Assembly (NCBI GenBank): GCA_024704765.1
Contig: JAKMXF010000304.1
Coordinates: 102,847-166,846, forward strand
Direction: 5' to 3'
Length of the DNA: 64,000 nucleotides
Source: Oopsacas minuta
Taxonomy: Eukaryota; Porifera; Hexactinellida; Lyssacinosida; Leucopsacidae
The position numbers and the translations under genes are program-made. Positions 47,681-59,074 of this stretch are shown piece after piece. The first letter of the stretch is position 1, and each line of letters begins with the position of its first letter. Below the pieces are notes generated by a model, which saw only the letters and a program-made list of their open reading frames with translations, made no database searches and was not told the DNA's origin.

Positions 47681-48980
47681 CGAAGGGCATTCGAAAGGTT
47701 TTGACGTTGACCGACATATCAGATAGTAATAATAAAATTGACCATTACATTTTTTCAAAATACTCTCCCTGACTATCTATACATTTTTCATTCTGGTAAA
47801 CCAATTATCAAAACATTCTTTCCATTCTTCTTTGGGTATGTCTCCGATCGCTTGGAAAAGTGCCCCTCTCAACTCCTCATTAGTCGAAAATCTCCTCCCA
47901 CGTAATTGTTCTTTGAGTCTAGGGAACAACCAGAAGTCGCAAGGGGCTAAATCAGGACTGTAGGGCGGGTGAGGTAATGTTTTGAGTCCAGAATTTTCCA
48001 AAAACTCACGAGTTCTGGCTGCCGTATGCGATGATGCATTATCATGATGAAGAAGAATCCTTCTAATGCCTGTCTTCTCCCGCTGTGACTCAATTGCTGT
48101 GATGACTTTGGGTAGGCACACTGTAGTGTACCAGTCGGCAGTAACAGTCTTTCTATCCTCGTAAGCAACAGTTTCGACAATCCACTAGATCTGAAAAAAT
48201 CGCCCACATTTGTTTCCCAACAGATCTAGCCCTCCGCACTTTGGTTGGAGGTGGAGCATCTTCTTCAACCCACTCCTTTGACATTCGCTTTGTTTCTGGA
48301 TCATAGTGGTATATCCATGTCTCATCACCTGTAAGGATCTCAGAAACAGCTCTTGAACTTCCATTAGCAAACCTATTGAGCATAATTTTGCAAAAGTCTA
48401 TGCGGGATATTTTTGCTGTAAGTTCAAAGAATGAGGATCCATCGGGTACACAACTTCCTGACACAAAGCTCTTTGTACAAAATGATATTAATTGTCCCCG
48501 ATGATACTCGGTTTCATACTCTAACTGTGCGTACGTGATATGAGGATCTTTAGTAATTAGATCTAGCATTTCGTTAACATTTTCTTTATTATGTGAAAAT
48601 ATTCGGTCTTCCTGAACGAGGGATATCTTCAAGAGCAAAGTTTCCGTGAATAAATCTCTTGTACCACCGTTCAACTGTACTTAGCGAAGGAGCTAGATCC
48701 TGGAAATATTCCTGTAAAGATTCATAGATTTCTACTCTTGTCTTCTGTAGTTTGAATAAGATCAAATCATTGCTCGAAAATCACGTTTTGTGATATCTGA
48801 TTAGATTGAGATATTTTAGAAGCCAGGTATACTAAAATTATCTAATTTATGAAAGTAGAAGAGATAAATGAATGAAAGTTTCAAAGTAGAGTAATAAAAT
48901 ATGTCTGAAAAGATGGATTGGGAAAATATCCGCCAGATTAATGGTTTCATATCGAACGGCAAACTTTTCGAGTACCCTCG
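47681..48980 (-). mobile_element. mariner element, full length
   Basis: 1,300 bp, the usual mariner length, with inverted ends CGAAGGGCATTCGAAAGGTT and CGAGGGTACTCGAAAAGTTT, flanked by TA. It carries a mariner transposase gene on the minus strand. Confidence 0.9.
47777..48720 (-). pseudogene. mariner transposase (DD34D), frameshifted
   Basis: From high coordinates: STVERWYKRF (about 48,680) in the helix-turn-helix region, then a block at 48,153-48,620 with ILTGDETWIYHYDPETK (first Asp) and a W.....PPTKVRRARS segment, a frame change at about 48,180, then 47,777-48,121 with LLHHDNASSHTA (second Asp) and LPHPPYSPDLAPCDFWLFP (third Asp). All catalytic residues are still recognisable. The main lesions are the frame changes near 48,180 and 48,610. 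Confidence 0.88.
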
Positions 48981-49229
48981 TATAGATATTTAAGTATACA
49001 GATTCAGAAAATATAGCTTATTTATGAATTTCAGTTAGAAAATTTTGACCAATTATGCTAGTTCAGCCACCGCGCCTTTTCTTTGACCTTGAATTCTTTC
49101 TCTTGGACATATGAAATTATCATCAAAACATGCTGAAAGTTGAATATTCTTTCGTTACAATTTCTAATATTTCTTTCAGCCTAAAATATGATCTATTTTT
49201 ATCTTCACCACTAAATACACTTAAAATGG

Positions 49230-49412
49230 CGTATGATTATAAATGAGCGCATTTCCCTTGCTAGGTCGCTGCATGACAGCTTAATGCCTCATGTTAGCTT
49301 TAATATTTAGCAGTTACATTTCTTGATGCCTTCGTCACTACGTGAATCCAGATACTCTGCACAACTTGCCCCAATGTTAATATTTCATGGAAAAATATTT
49401 ATTATAATTATC
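49230..49412. repeat. R1 repeat, interrupted copy (left part)
   Basis: CTTGCTAGGTCGCTGCATGAC and CATTTCTTGATGCC match the R1 copies at 0.2 and 30.7 kb. The match is interrupted exactly at 49,413-49,417 by the TATTA duplication of the large element and resumes at 55,381. Confidence 0.6.
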
Positions 49413-49417
49413 TATTA

Positions 49418-49618
49418 GGGCTAACTGTCAAATGTAGTGATCTCATTTCTGTACTGGAACTAGAATATTATTGTTTGGATTATGTTAGTTAATAATTCTG
49501 CAAATTTTGAGCTCATTTGAAATACCCCTTCCTTAGCAGTTTATTCATTTTGTACCTGTCTTAATAGTGCTTACTTATACTCATAAGGGAATTGACTCAA
49601 ATATGATACAGGAATCCT
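49418..49618 (+). repeat. Left terminal inverted repeat of the two-gene element
   Basis: About 200 bp matching the reverse complement of 55,181-55,380 with a few substitutions and 1-bp indels. Shared blocks include ACCTGTCTTAATAGTGCTTA and CTCAAATATGATACAGGAAT. Confidence 0.88.
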
Positions 49619-49959
49619 AATTATATTTATGAAACTTAATATACACTTTGTAATGAACTATAATTATTTTGATTACATTGCAAAATTTACTACTTGTCAG
49701 ATTGATATTGCTTTATACTTATTATAGCTTTATTATTGCCATAATTTAGTTCTATATCTTCATAATTTATATGGCATATGCACCAAAAGGATACGGTCAA
49801 TACAGACGCATCCAATTTTTGGATCTCCAGCGGAATTGCCTGTTAATCAGTTCCAACAGGAAGAGATATATGTAAATTTATTTTTAAGTGTAAACAAGAT
49901 CAAGAAGATTAGGGATAATTCCCAACGGGAGATTTGCTTCTATTCCTTATATCATAGAG

Positions 49960-52111
49960 AAAGTTAATGGGGTCGCAGATCAGTTAGGTGGATGGGATTG
50001 GAAGGACGAGGAAAATATATGGCATTTGGAAACGTGCATCTCTACCCACCATATCTCTGATGGGCGTCGTTAAAGTTATGAAGGCTCTCTACTCTAAAGC
50101 AACTAACATTATGCGTTGTATTCCTGAAGAACCAAGAAAAACTCATAAGAATTATGAAGAATTTGTATCTGCCAGTTTAGATTTCCTTTTGATATTTGCT
50201 CATGCAAATGTAAACGTATCTATTGCGATGATGTTAAATGTTAAGACTTACTTTGTGTCGAGATTCATCTCCTTTGTGGTTGTGCTCACAAAGTGCCAAA
50301 CGAGAGTTATCATTTCTCTTTGACCAGAGAACCGACAGGAAGATGTACATAGACGGTATTGATATCCACACCTCAACGGTATTGTCGAAAATAGAGCAAA
50401 GAAAAATTTCCCTCAAAGAAAGAATTGAATTGAAAATAAAAAAGAGAAAGTTGAAGCTGAATCGTAAAACTATTTCCAGATTGGGATATAGAAGAAACGG
50501 AGATTCAGAACGATGTTGATACGAATTCTAAACCTTTGTCAAAATCATTATCACTTCGAAATACACAGACGATCCCTAATATAGCTATGGCTGCCGATCG
50601 ATATGGAGTTTCTAATCGAGCTACAGCTGCGATTGTTACAGCCACTCTGATAGATTTCGGACTTATAACACCAGAAGATCAAAATATTGTGACAGACAAG
50701 AATAAGGTGGCAAGAGCACGTCAAAAGTATAGAAATCAAATACAACACAAAGAAATGGTAGAAGTAATTGATGTTACAGGTATCTATTTTGATGGAAGGC
50801 ACGATAAAACACTTTCAAATATAACCATCAATGGTAAATGTCGCACTCAAACTTCAGTTGAGGAACATATTGTTGTGATTGATCAAAATAGTAGATATCT
50901 TTTCCATACAACTCCTGAATCTGGTCACGGAATCAATATCGCTTCATCAATATATACCTATCTCCAAAAAAATAGATTAGAAAGAGAAATTCTATTAGTA
51001 GGTTGTGATGGTACGAATGTGAATGTAGGTTGGAAGAATGGGTCTATTGTTAACTTGGAAAGAATGCTTGGTAGAGAATTACAATGGGCGGTTTGTCTGC
51101 TCCATACTAATGAACTGCCCCTGAGACACTTGTTTGAATATTTTGACGGGAAAACTAGCGTGCCGAATTCATTTAGTGGCCCAATCAACAAATCACTGAA
51201 AAAAACTCTCTAAGATTCCGGTAGTAAAGTTTGAGCGAATAATTTATAATGAGTTCCCTGAGGTGACAAAATAACTGATAGGCGATCTTAGCACTGATCA
51301 TGGTTATCTCTATAGGATTTGCCAAGCATGTTTGCGAGGTAATTGTCCAGAGGATCTAGAGCTACTCGAATTAGGTGCAATTTGTCATTCTAGATGGCTT
51401 ACTTTGGCATGTAGAATTGTCTGCATGTATATGTCAACAATAAAACCATTTTACGAGATGAAACAACTTACGATTATTGTGAATAAATTATATGTACCAT
51501 CCTGGTTTTATATTGAAAGTCATTATAAATTTACAGACGGACCAAATAATTTTTTGTGGATGCTTAAGCACCTTACATGCTTGAGTCCCACTGAACTAGA
51601 GGTAGCGAAGGGAGTATTTCAAAGGAATGCTTTATTTTCGCATCCAGAAGATGTTTGGCTATCTATGTTACGCATTGATGAACCTAGGATACGAATTGAA
51701 GCTGTGAAACGTTTATTGGATTTGCGAGATAATCAACTTATTTTAGAAGTGGGAGTTAAGGATGATTTGTCAAGGGTTGATATTTGTAGAAAACTTATTA
51801 GCACTAATGATACAGTAATGCCATAATCTATATACCTTTCGGAGTCCTAAATTATACTTCAAAGCACAACTGTATACCGAATTGTTTACCTGGGATATCA
51901 ATGTCATCAGCGAGCCACCTTTATACGGATTATGACAAAAAACAAATTAAAAGACATTTACGATACCCCTCTTTCTATACCTAATAATATGTGTCACAAC
52001 CAACCGGTTGAACGAGTAGTAAAAGTTATGACCGAGGCATCTAAAAGTGTTTGTGGTGAAGAAAATCGTGATGGATTCATCCGTCAGGGTCTAAAATCAA
52101 GAAGACTTTGA
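49960..52111 (+). pseudogene. Gene A: uncharacterised RNase-H-like candidate family
   Basis: Pieces in order: N-terminal RKIYGIWKRASLP (about 50,010), a Cys-rich CSCKCKR..C...KC block (50,195), LFDQRTDRKM..DGIDI (50,320), a 225-codon block (50,536-51,213) with DRYGVSNRA, YFDGRHDKTL, HIVVID, GCDGTNVNVG and LLHTNELPLRHLF, a 164-codon block (51,332-51,826) with SRWLTLACRI, QRNALFSHPED, and a tail with QPVERVVK and NRDGFIRQGLKSR to TGA 52,109-52,111. I recognise this as a family repeated in many invertebrate genomes but without an assigned function. DGR and CDGTN could be the two Asp of an RNase H fold; that is inference. At least four stops or shifts. Confidence 0.72.
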
Positions 52112-52381
52112 CCTATACTGATTCGAAACAAGATTTTGTATTCATTTTTCTTAAGTCCCGAAAGCCAATTCTTAAATATAGTTTGATTGTATTTGAAGTT
52201 GTATTTTTAATGAATTATACAACGAATAATTTGAAGATTTCTAGCTACAGTAGAACCTTTCGAAGCGAGGAAATTGGGCTCCCAAGATTTCAACTTCTGC
52301 ATCTCCGCTTTGAAATGATGACTTAATTTGCCGGAAAATTAGTGCAGTTGAAACCTATTCTACTTCGCGAATCGGAAGAAT

Positions 52382-52627
52382 CCAACATTCTTGGAATTTC
52401 AGTCATTTGTAATATTTTGCTTACCAATTTTATTTGCTTGTAGTCGGACAAAAAATACAAAAACGTCCCCATCCATAATTTAACATTATATAACTTTTCT
52501 AAATGAAGTGAATTTCATTTGGAGCTATAATAAATTGGTTGTTCTAATGTATGCAAACATTCTTGGAGAATTTCAGCTCATTTGTACTAGTTCTTGCTTA
52601 CCAGTTTATTTCTTGTAGTCGGACAAA
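52382..52627. repeat. Short tandem and direct repeats between genes A and B
   Basis: A block ending TTGTAGTCGGACAAA occurs twice (about 52,382-52,452 and 52,557-52,627). The intervening piece, starting AACGTCCCCATCCATAATTT (52,465 onward to about 52,604), recurs in the same orientation at 54,928-55,070, so direct repeats of about 140-150 bp bracket gene B. Confidence 0.75.
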
Positions 52628-53039
52628 TAACACAGGTCAAAAAAATTAACTTCATTTTCTCATCAAGTATTAGATTGACATTTTCTAAGCTAGTTTTTTA
52701 CGCTGAATTCAAATTTTCTTTCAAATTCTTTCCAGCACGTCCAGTTTTTTTTCCATCTACAAGTCAACGATTTTTATGTATTTCCTAAATTTTCCTGTTA
52801 TTTTATGGTAGTGGCTGTCTTTTTGTCTTCTTACATGATAGCCATCTGAAATAAATCAACGTTTCGATGTTTTAGATTAATGCCAAGATAATATCAGTTA
52901 TTATCCTAGCTCTTACATATAATTATTCACATTCATGCATGTATCAACTACTCACAAACTAAGGGGAAATACATATCCATCTAGAAGTATAAAGGTAGTT
53001 AACTAAATTAAAAGTGTTGAGAGTACGACTCCTTTTATA

Positions 53040-54711
53040 TATCTTGTTGGGATTATCTCTGAAGAGCCTCTAACAGTAATCGGACATCATGCCCTCATTC
53101 CAGAAACCTTGGTACCGGGTTTCCATCTCCTGGTTATCTTGGTGGAATCTCTCACCCTATTCATCACTTACAGCACCAAGGTTCTCAGGGAAAAAATCAA
53201 GGTGAGAGTGCAAGAAGTAAAGTTTTAGTGACATGCGACAGCCCATCTTCTCGTATGCGTTAAGCAAGGTTTCCACTCCTTCTCTGTAGTTGGACGACTT
53301 CTTGTTGCCCAAAAGTTTTCACAAACCCATTTGAAAGAATTCCAAGCACTCATTTCTAATTCGGATAATGTCTTCTCGAAATCTGGATCTCTGAATACTT
53401 GTCTGGTTTGTGGTCCTACAAACACTCCCTCTTTTAACTTTGCCTCGCTTAGTTTCAGAAATTTGCCTACCAAATGCAGAAATCCTGCCGAATTTGTTCT
53501 GCCCATTGTTTTAACGAATGTTTTCATTAATTCAAGTTTAATATGAAGTGGGGGTAAGAAAACTTTGTTTGGATATACCAATGGCGAATGCTGTAAATAG
53601 GTTTTCCCCACTTCATAGGTTCTCTTCTGCCAATCACATTTTTTATAATGTTCACCAGTTGCTCGGCTGTCCCATAGACATAGGAAACAACAATACTTTG
53701 TAAAACCTTGTTGCAAGCCCATCAATAGCCCGATTATCTTAAGATCACCGCAGATATTCCATATATGTGTTCTATACTGTATTGCCTCCAAAACTTCCTG
53801 CAAATTGACGAAAGTTTCTTTGAGATAGACGGAGTGAGCAATTGGGACGCCCGGCTTTAGATTTCCGTTATGCAACAGAACAGCTTTCAAACTACGTTTT
53901 GACGAGTCGATGAAAAGGCGCCAATCAGAGGAAGAATGTTCTTGTAATAGGTTTGCATAGAGTCCTTCGATATCATTACAATAGCACAGTGGACCATCAG
54001 TGGTGTAGTATTGAGCGAGATCGAAATTTGGCTTGCGATAGTGGGATACTAGGACATCTTTGTCGAGTAGGTTTATCTGTTTGAGCCTGGATGGAAGGAG
54101 TTCAACTTTGTCTTTAGATAAGTCTAGATCCCTGACCAGGTCATTCAATTCTCCCTGTGTAAATGTTTGTGGCTCTAGTAATTCATCTTCCGGAACATAA
54201 TTAGCATCTGTAGAATTTGCATGAACATCTTCCACCATATCAGACCCGATTTTAATTTGGTGTGGCTTGGGAATTGGGATTGGTAATGAGATGTCGTGTG
54301 GAATTGGCCTGCGAGCAGAATCCAAGTCTGGGTAAACAAGAGCGTGCTTATTCTTGGCTGAGAATCCTGTAATGTCGATAAGGCAAAAGTAACAATCATC
54401 AAGGTGATTTTCTGTTCCCTCCAGACCATGAGTATTGCAAATGGCATTGAAACTTTCCTTTTGTTCAACCAATCATGTAGTCCACTTGAACAAGAAGTGC
54501 ATATAACATGTGGTGCCCACGACTTGTCTTGGTCACCAAGTGAACATTTGAAGTACACTTTGCATATGTTCTTTAATTGATTTGTGATTGGCCGTCTTTG
54601 TGATTTTACGCAAAAAAGACCACAAACGTAACAGAAATTGTCGGGATGAGTTCTACAATTACGATGCATGTTTATAATTTGATTTGCTTGAATTCTAATA
54701 AGTAAAGTCAT
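53040..54711 (-). pseudogene. Gene B: uncharacterised family with N-terminal Cys/His domain
   Basis: The frame from 54,711 (or Met at 54,669) has FCYVCG, GDQDKSWAPHVIC.SC and MVWREQ; a frame change near 54,450 leads to a 415-codon block (53,225-54,472) with CYFCLIDITGF, LNDLVRDLDLSK, WRLFIDSSKRSLKAVLLHNG, NICGDLKIIGLLMGLQ.GF, CCFLCLWDSR and FLPPLHIKLELMK. After another shift near 53,255 come LHSHLDFFPENLGAVSDE, a TAG, GERFHQD, and DYC with a final TAG. The family is common in invertebrate assemblies and of unknown function. Asp residues in LFIDSS and ICGDL, a CxxC after the second, and the SDEHGERFHQD-type Glu could form a DDE centre; this is inference. Confidence 0.72.
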
Positions 54712-55180
54712 TTATATTCCAGACAATTGAATCAAAATAGGCATGCTCATATAGCAATTTAGCAACTAGGTAATTCTATACTATTGAAAAAATGGATATT
54801 GGATTTCAGAATAACTAGACTTGCTAGAGAAATACTGATTGCAGATTCGAGTTCAGCATTCAAAAGTATGCTAAGATAAATGTATGTGATCTCTGATGAA
54901 AGATCTGGTTGAGTTGTGTAATACAAAACGTCCCCATCCATAATTTAACATTATATAACTTTTCTAAATGAACTGAATATCATTTGGAAATATAATACCT
55001 TGGTTTTTCTAATCAATGCAAACATTCTTGGAAAATTTCAGCTCATTTGTAATAGTTCTTGTTTACCAGTTACTTGCTATAAACAGTATATGTGATTAAT
55101 GGAATCCATCCCAAAGTTTCCATATATTTTAATTTGGTTTATTTTGAATTCGTGGTGAATTCAAATTAACAAAATTAGTA

Positions 55181-55380
55181 TAATGGATTCCTGTATCATA
55201 TTTGAGCCAATTTTCTTATGAGTATGAGTAAGCACTATTAAGACAGGTACAAATGAATACACTGCTTAGGAAGGGGTATTTCAAATGAGCTCAAATTTGC
55301 AGGATTATTAACTAACATAATTCAAACAATAATTGTAGTTCCAGTATAGAAATGAGATCACTACATTTGACAGTTAGTCC
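55181..55380 (-). repeat. Right terminal inverted repeat of the two-gene element
   Basis: Mirror of 49,418-49,618. It ends ...TTGACAGTTAGTCC at 55,380, directly followed by TATTA. Confidence 0.88.
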
Positions 55381-56055
55381 TATTATTCTTGGCTCATCTA
55401 GATGCACTTAATGGCCTCTTGTTGTAATAATAGTTCTGTTACCTGGCTTTTAGTTTGTAATATTTGCACTTCTTGCCTCGAGTAGTGTGAAATTCTCAAC
55501 AGATCTAAATTCGGGATATTTTTATTATTTTGTGCAGTTGTGATTACGTTATAATTCCATGATTAATTTGCATTTGGGCGAAACTATGACGTCATGGCAT
55601 TTCACATTTTGTGCGTACCTTTAATTCGCATTTAATTCTTCTGTCATATCTATATTGGCTGATCAGTGGGAAATAATGGGATTTTTCCAATGTCTCAAAT
55701 GGGACAATTACCTCATAATTTCGTCATTTCTTGGAATTTCATTGAAATCTCGATATTGTCCGAGCCAAGGCAAATTAGCTCTGTATGCCAAACGCATTTG
55801 GAGTTTTCGAGTTTCTTCCATCAATTCTGGACTTACCAACATGTTTTTATTGTCTTCGTTACATTTTCGTGTTTCTTTTCTTGATTTGTATTGACTTCCT
55901 TTTTTAGCAGTTTCTTATTGTCTTGATCAAGGAAGGGAGATAATACAAATGTAGTTGCAATTTCAATTTGTTCTTTATAGTGACAATGAAAACACAGTAT
56001 TGAATCTATCTTTACAGCCATTCAACTCGATATTTATTGATCCATTGCACTGTAG
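55381..56055. other. R1 repeat remainder, then unassigned sequence
   Basis: 55,381-55,480 resumes the R1 repeat (GGCTCATCTAGATG, AATGGCCTCT, ACCTGGCTTTTAG match 0.39-0.46 kb). Beyond that no feature is supported; short plus-strand frames at 55,655-55,894 overlap and have no recognisable motif. Confidence 0.5.
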
Positions 56056-56590
56056 CAAATGAGTGAAAATAGGGTAAAATTTTGATGTACTCAAATCTGA
56101 ATAATTTTGTTTTTAGCAAAATTCCTTACTCCCTAAAACCTAGACAGCCAAATTTAGAGACTTCAATGTGTTGAGTAATTTTGCTCCAACAGAATGTATA
56201 TTTATGAGGCCAAAATAGAATTTAATATTTGTAGTAACCACACAAGTGTAATTGTAGTAAAAATGCTAGACTAGTGACAGTAAGCAAACATTGCTATTTC
56301 AATGTAAAGTATATGCACTTAGATGTATTTCTTTCATGTATCAGACCTTGGTTCTTAGTAGACTAAAGAAATTTTGTAAAATACTTTCCATTAGTTTCCG
56401 GCCTGTTCGGACGAGTTTTATTTTGCAGATATATTGTAGAAATATATCGTGGGCAAATGATTTTAAGATTTTTAATTAATGCTAAATCCATTAGCTCAAA
56501 TTTAACATAATTTTCAAGGGCCTGAAATGACGGGACGGTGACGATTTTTCAAATTCTATCTAGGCTTCTTGATATTTTTTGAAATTTCAC
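56056..56590. repeat. R2 dispersed repeat, copy 2
   Basis: Direct copy of 3,813-4,347, with the same edges and a few percent divergence plus small indels. Confidence 0.7.
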
Positions 56591-56689
56591 TCATATAGTA
56601 AATTATTGATACAATATCCTGAAAGTATAGGGATTTTTGATTGAAATTATCTATATTTCATACTCTGTATATATTTATTTTCCGGAATC

Positions 56690-57130
56690 TTTAACAGAAG
56701 GCTGATGGGGCGTGCCACGGCAGCCCCGTCATACTCTACGCCTATGCGTGTTTATCCATATCGTACTGATGGAACTGTGTCCCCATCCAGGTACATTGGA
56801 CTCTGGTTAGCTCCTAACCATTAGGCGGTATGAATAGTACTCCTTACTGGTGACATTTTCCTCCCTTTTGGTGAGGTATATTTAACTGCCAGCCATCTTC
56901 ATCTGAATTAAAGAGAAGAACATAAAGCAATTCATCATAAGCGCGGTAGTTTCCAGTTATCCTAGTCAGTCCGCCTGAACGCGCTTGCAAAACCTTGTCT
57001 CTGCTGGGTTACTCCTCCCCATAGCCTACACCTGGCATAATGGCAGCTAGGATGGCATTATAGGCGTACTATCCCATTGAGAGTTAGGAGTCCCCTCTGA
57101 ATATATAACCATCTCACGTTATTCTGCCCT
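56690..57130. repeat. GC-richer island, unidentified repeat-like sequence
   Basis: About 440 bp near 50 percent GC in AT-rich surroundings. It contains GATGGGGC...GCCCCGTC (a hairpin with one wobble pair) and stretches such as CTAACCATTAGGCGGTATG that look like the untranslated part of a mobile element. No reading frame and no second copy in the window. It could be the tail of a retroelement, but no reverse transcriptase is seen. Confidence 0.35.
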
Positions 57131-57763
57131 TCTTCGCGCATCTCCTATATGCCATGTCTATTTAAAGGAATGTATCCCTATATTGATACTTTACTTCCTT
57201 ATCATCAATCTCGGGGAGAAATGTATTTAAAGGACAAAATTTTCATAGTTTCATCATACTTTATTTGAAAATATTGATGATAAATATAACCGTGCGGTGA
57301 TGTAAAATTTTGTCATTTGCTATTTAATATTGTCAACTCATCAGTTAGCAAATATTCTTTAAACAATTTCAGAATGGGAAATTTTAGTTTCAAGTGAAAA
57401 ACGCTTTACCTATTAACGATCAATAACTAGCCACTTGTGCTGAAATGGATTAAATTTTCTCTATTGTTTGCATTAAATACTCAATTTTTACACTTGCAAT
57501 TCAAATTAGTTAGCTGCTATCTTATACTATTCTCTATTATCAGCTAAATTTCACTAATACATGAATAATAACAAGGATTCAGTTATACTACATGCCGCTC
57601 TGCGCTCCTTCAAGCCCACTCTATTATTAATGATATGAAACGATTTATAGCCTCCAATTTATTGAGGAATCAGATGTCTATTTATATCTCGAAGGAGACT
57701 GAATTTTGTAAATATTTTCCTATTTTAAGTTACAACAAGTAATATTACATATATATATACATA
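57131..57763. other. No recognisable feature
   Basis: AT-rich spacer. Confidence 0.4.
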
Positions 57764-57765
57764 TA

Positions 57766-58793
57766 CTACGGGCGTTCAATAAATTCTGATCACTGTGTTA
57801 CTGTGGGGATTTATAACACAACAATAATATATTGATAGTTGAATATGAATACTTAATCCTCTGTCTACAAGCTAGTATTGATTTTTCATTATCGCTTAAA
57901 ACTCAACAAGTTCTATCAAATTTTACAACTGGTGTTTTTATACTATAACTTTATGACATCACTGGCAAGAAATTCTAAAATCGAGCAAGGAGCTTATGTC
58001 AAGATTCGTACTCTCCTCGGGAAATCTGCCTACGAGATACATCTTGATTTGGTTCAAGTCTATACTACGAAAGGTGTTCTGTCTTATGCAGGAGTCAGAA
58101 GATGGGCTCAGCGTTTCAGGCTTGGGAAGAAAGTCTATCGTAGATGACCCTCTGCCTGGAGCACCAATTACGGCTGCATCTCTGATTAAATCATGTGGTA
58201 TCAAGGAACTGATAGACTTAGACCCACATATTACTATCAGGGAACTTTCTAATAGTGTTGGCATCTCGATGGGAAGTGTAGACCGGCCCAGTGGCCCAAG
58301 TGATAATTCCAAAGAGACAAACTGTTACTGGAAACTTCTATATTAGTAATTGTCTTGGTGCAGTGGAAGAAAGCTTGTTGAAGAGGAGAAAAGGAATGGC
58401 CCTAAAGGGTTGAGATTATTACATGATAATGCCCGTCCTCACAAAACCAAGCAAGTCAAGAAAAAATCTTAAGGATGGGGATGATTGAGCTTGAACATCC
58501 ACCCTACAGCCCAGATCTAGCTCCTTGTGATTTCTATCTCTTCCCTAAGCTTAAGGAATACCTCTCTGGTCGTCATTTTAGCAACAGCGCAGAACTGGGA
58601 TCGGCGATTTTCCAGTATCTCAAATGGATACAGCTGGAAGACTATAAAAATATTTTGTACAATGATTGGAGCGTCTTCAACGCAGTATAAATGGTGGGGA
58701 GTATTTCGAAAAAATTAAACACTGATTGTTTGTGTACAACATAGTTTTGGCTACTTTTGGGGGTAGTGATCAGAACTTATTGAACACCCGTAG
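57766..58793 (+). mobile_element. mariner element with internal deletion
   Basis: Inverted ends CTACGGGCGTTCAATAAATT and CTACGGGTGTTCAATAAGTT, flanked by TA; 1,028 bp, about 300 bp shorter than an intact mariner. The plus-strand transposase has its helix-turn-helix region (57,959-58,290, DDPLPGAP, ITIRELSNSVGIS), then lacks the first-Asp region, and resumes with LLHDNARPHKTKQ (second Asp, about 58,420) and HPPYSPDLAPCDFYLFP (58,475-58,690). The deletion junction lies near 58,330-58,370. Confidence 0.88.
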
Positions 58794-59074
58794 TATATAT
58801 ATATATATACATTTCTTTCAGATCATTGTCTGTTGTTGTTCGATGTGTTATAATGTGGCTAGAGGTCAAATCCAATCATTTTCGCGAGTCTCTGCAGTCT
58901 CACAAGACTTTTTGTATTTCCTATATGAAATGAATGCATAAATTTTGGTTTTGCTACCGTCCTCAAAGAACAATTGGACATTATTCTTAGTACGTGATTC
59001 GTTTTCAACGTAAAAATTGCGCAATGTTTCAAATTTTTAGAGTTTCAAGAATAACTAAACTGAGTCCGCAGATA

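Larger units (their letters stand above)
49418..55380. mobile_element. Two-gene DNA transposon with 200-bp TIRs, unassigned superfamily
   Basis: The unit is 5,963 bp. Its ends are GGGCTAACTGTCAAATG and, inverted, GGACTAACTGTCAAATG; the inverted match continues about 200 bp at roughly 94 percent identity by eye. TATTA lies directly outside both ends (49,413-49,417 and 55,381-55,385). The flanks join into one R1 repeat, and the R1 copies at about 385 bp and 30,880 bp show the uninterrupted site. Two genes point inward from the ends: gene A on plus (49,960-52,111) and gene B on minus (54,711-53,040). Neither is a transposase of a family I can name. A 5-bp duplication with GG ends does not match the usual Tc1, hAT, MULE, PIF or piggyBac signatures. 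Confidence 0.8.

Noticed and set aside
49418-55380. Polinton/Maverick or virus-like element
   Set aside because: Inverted ends and multiple genes were suggestive, but there is no DNA polymerase, ATPase, integrase or capsid gene and the target duplication is 5 bp, not 6.
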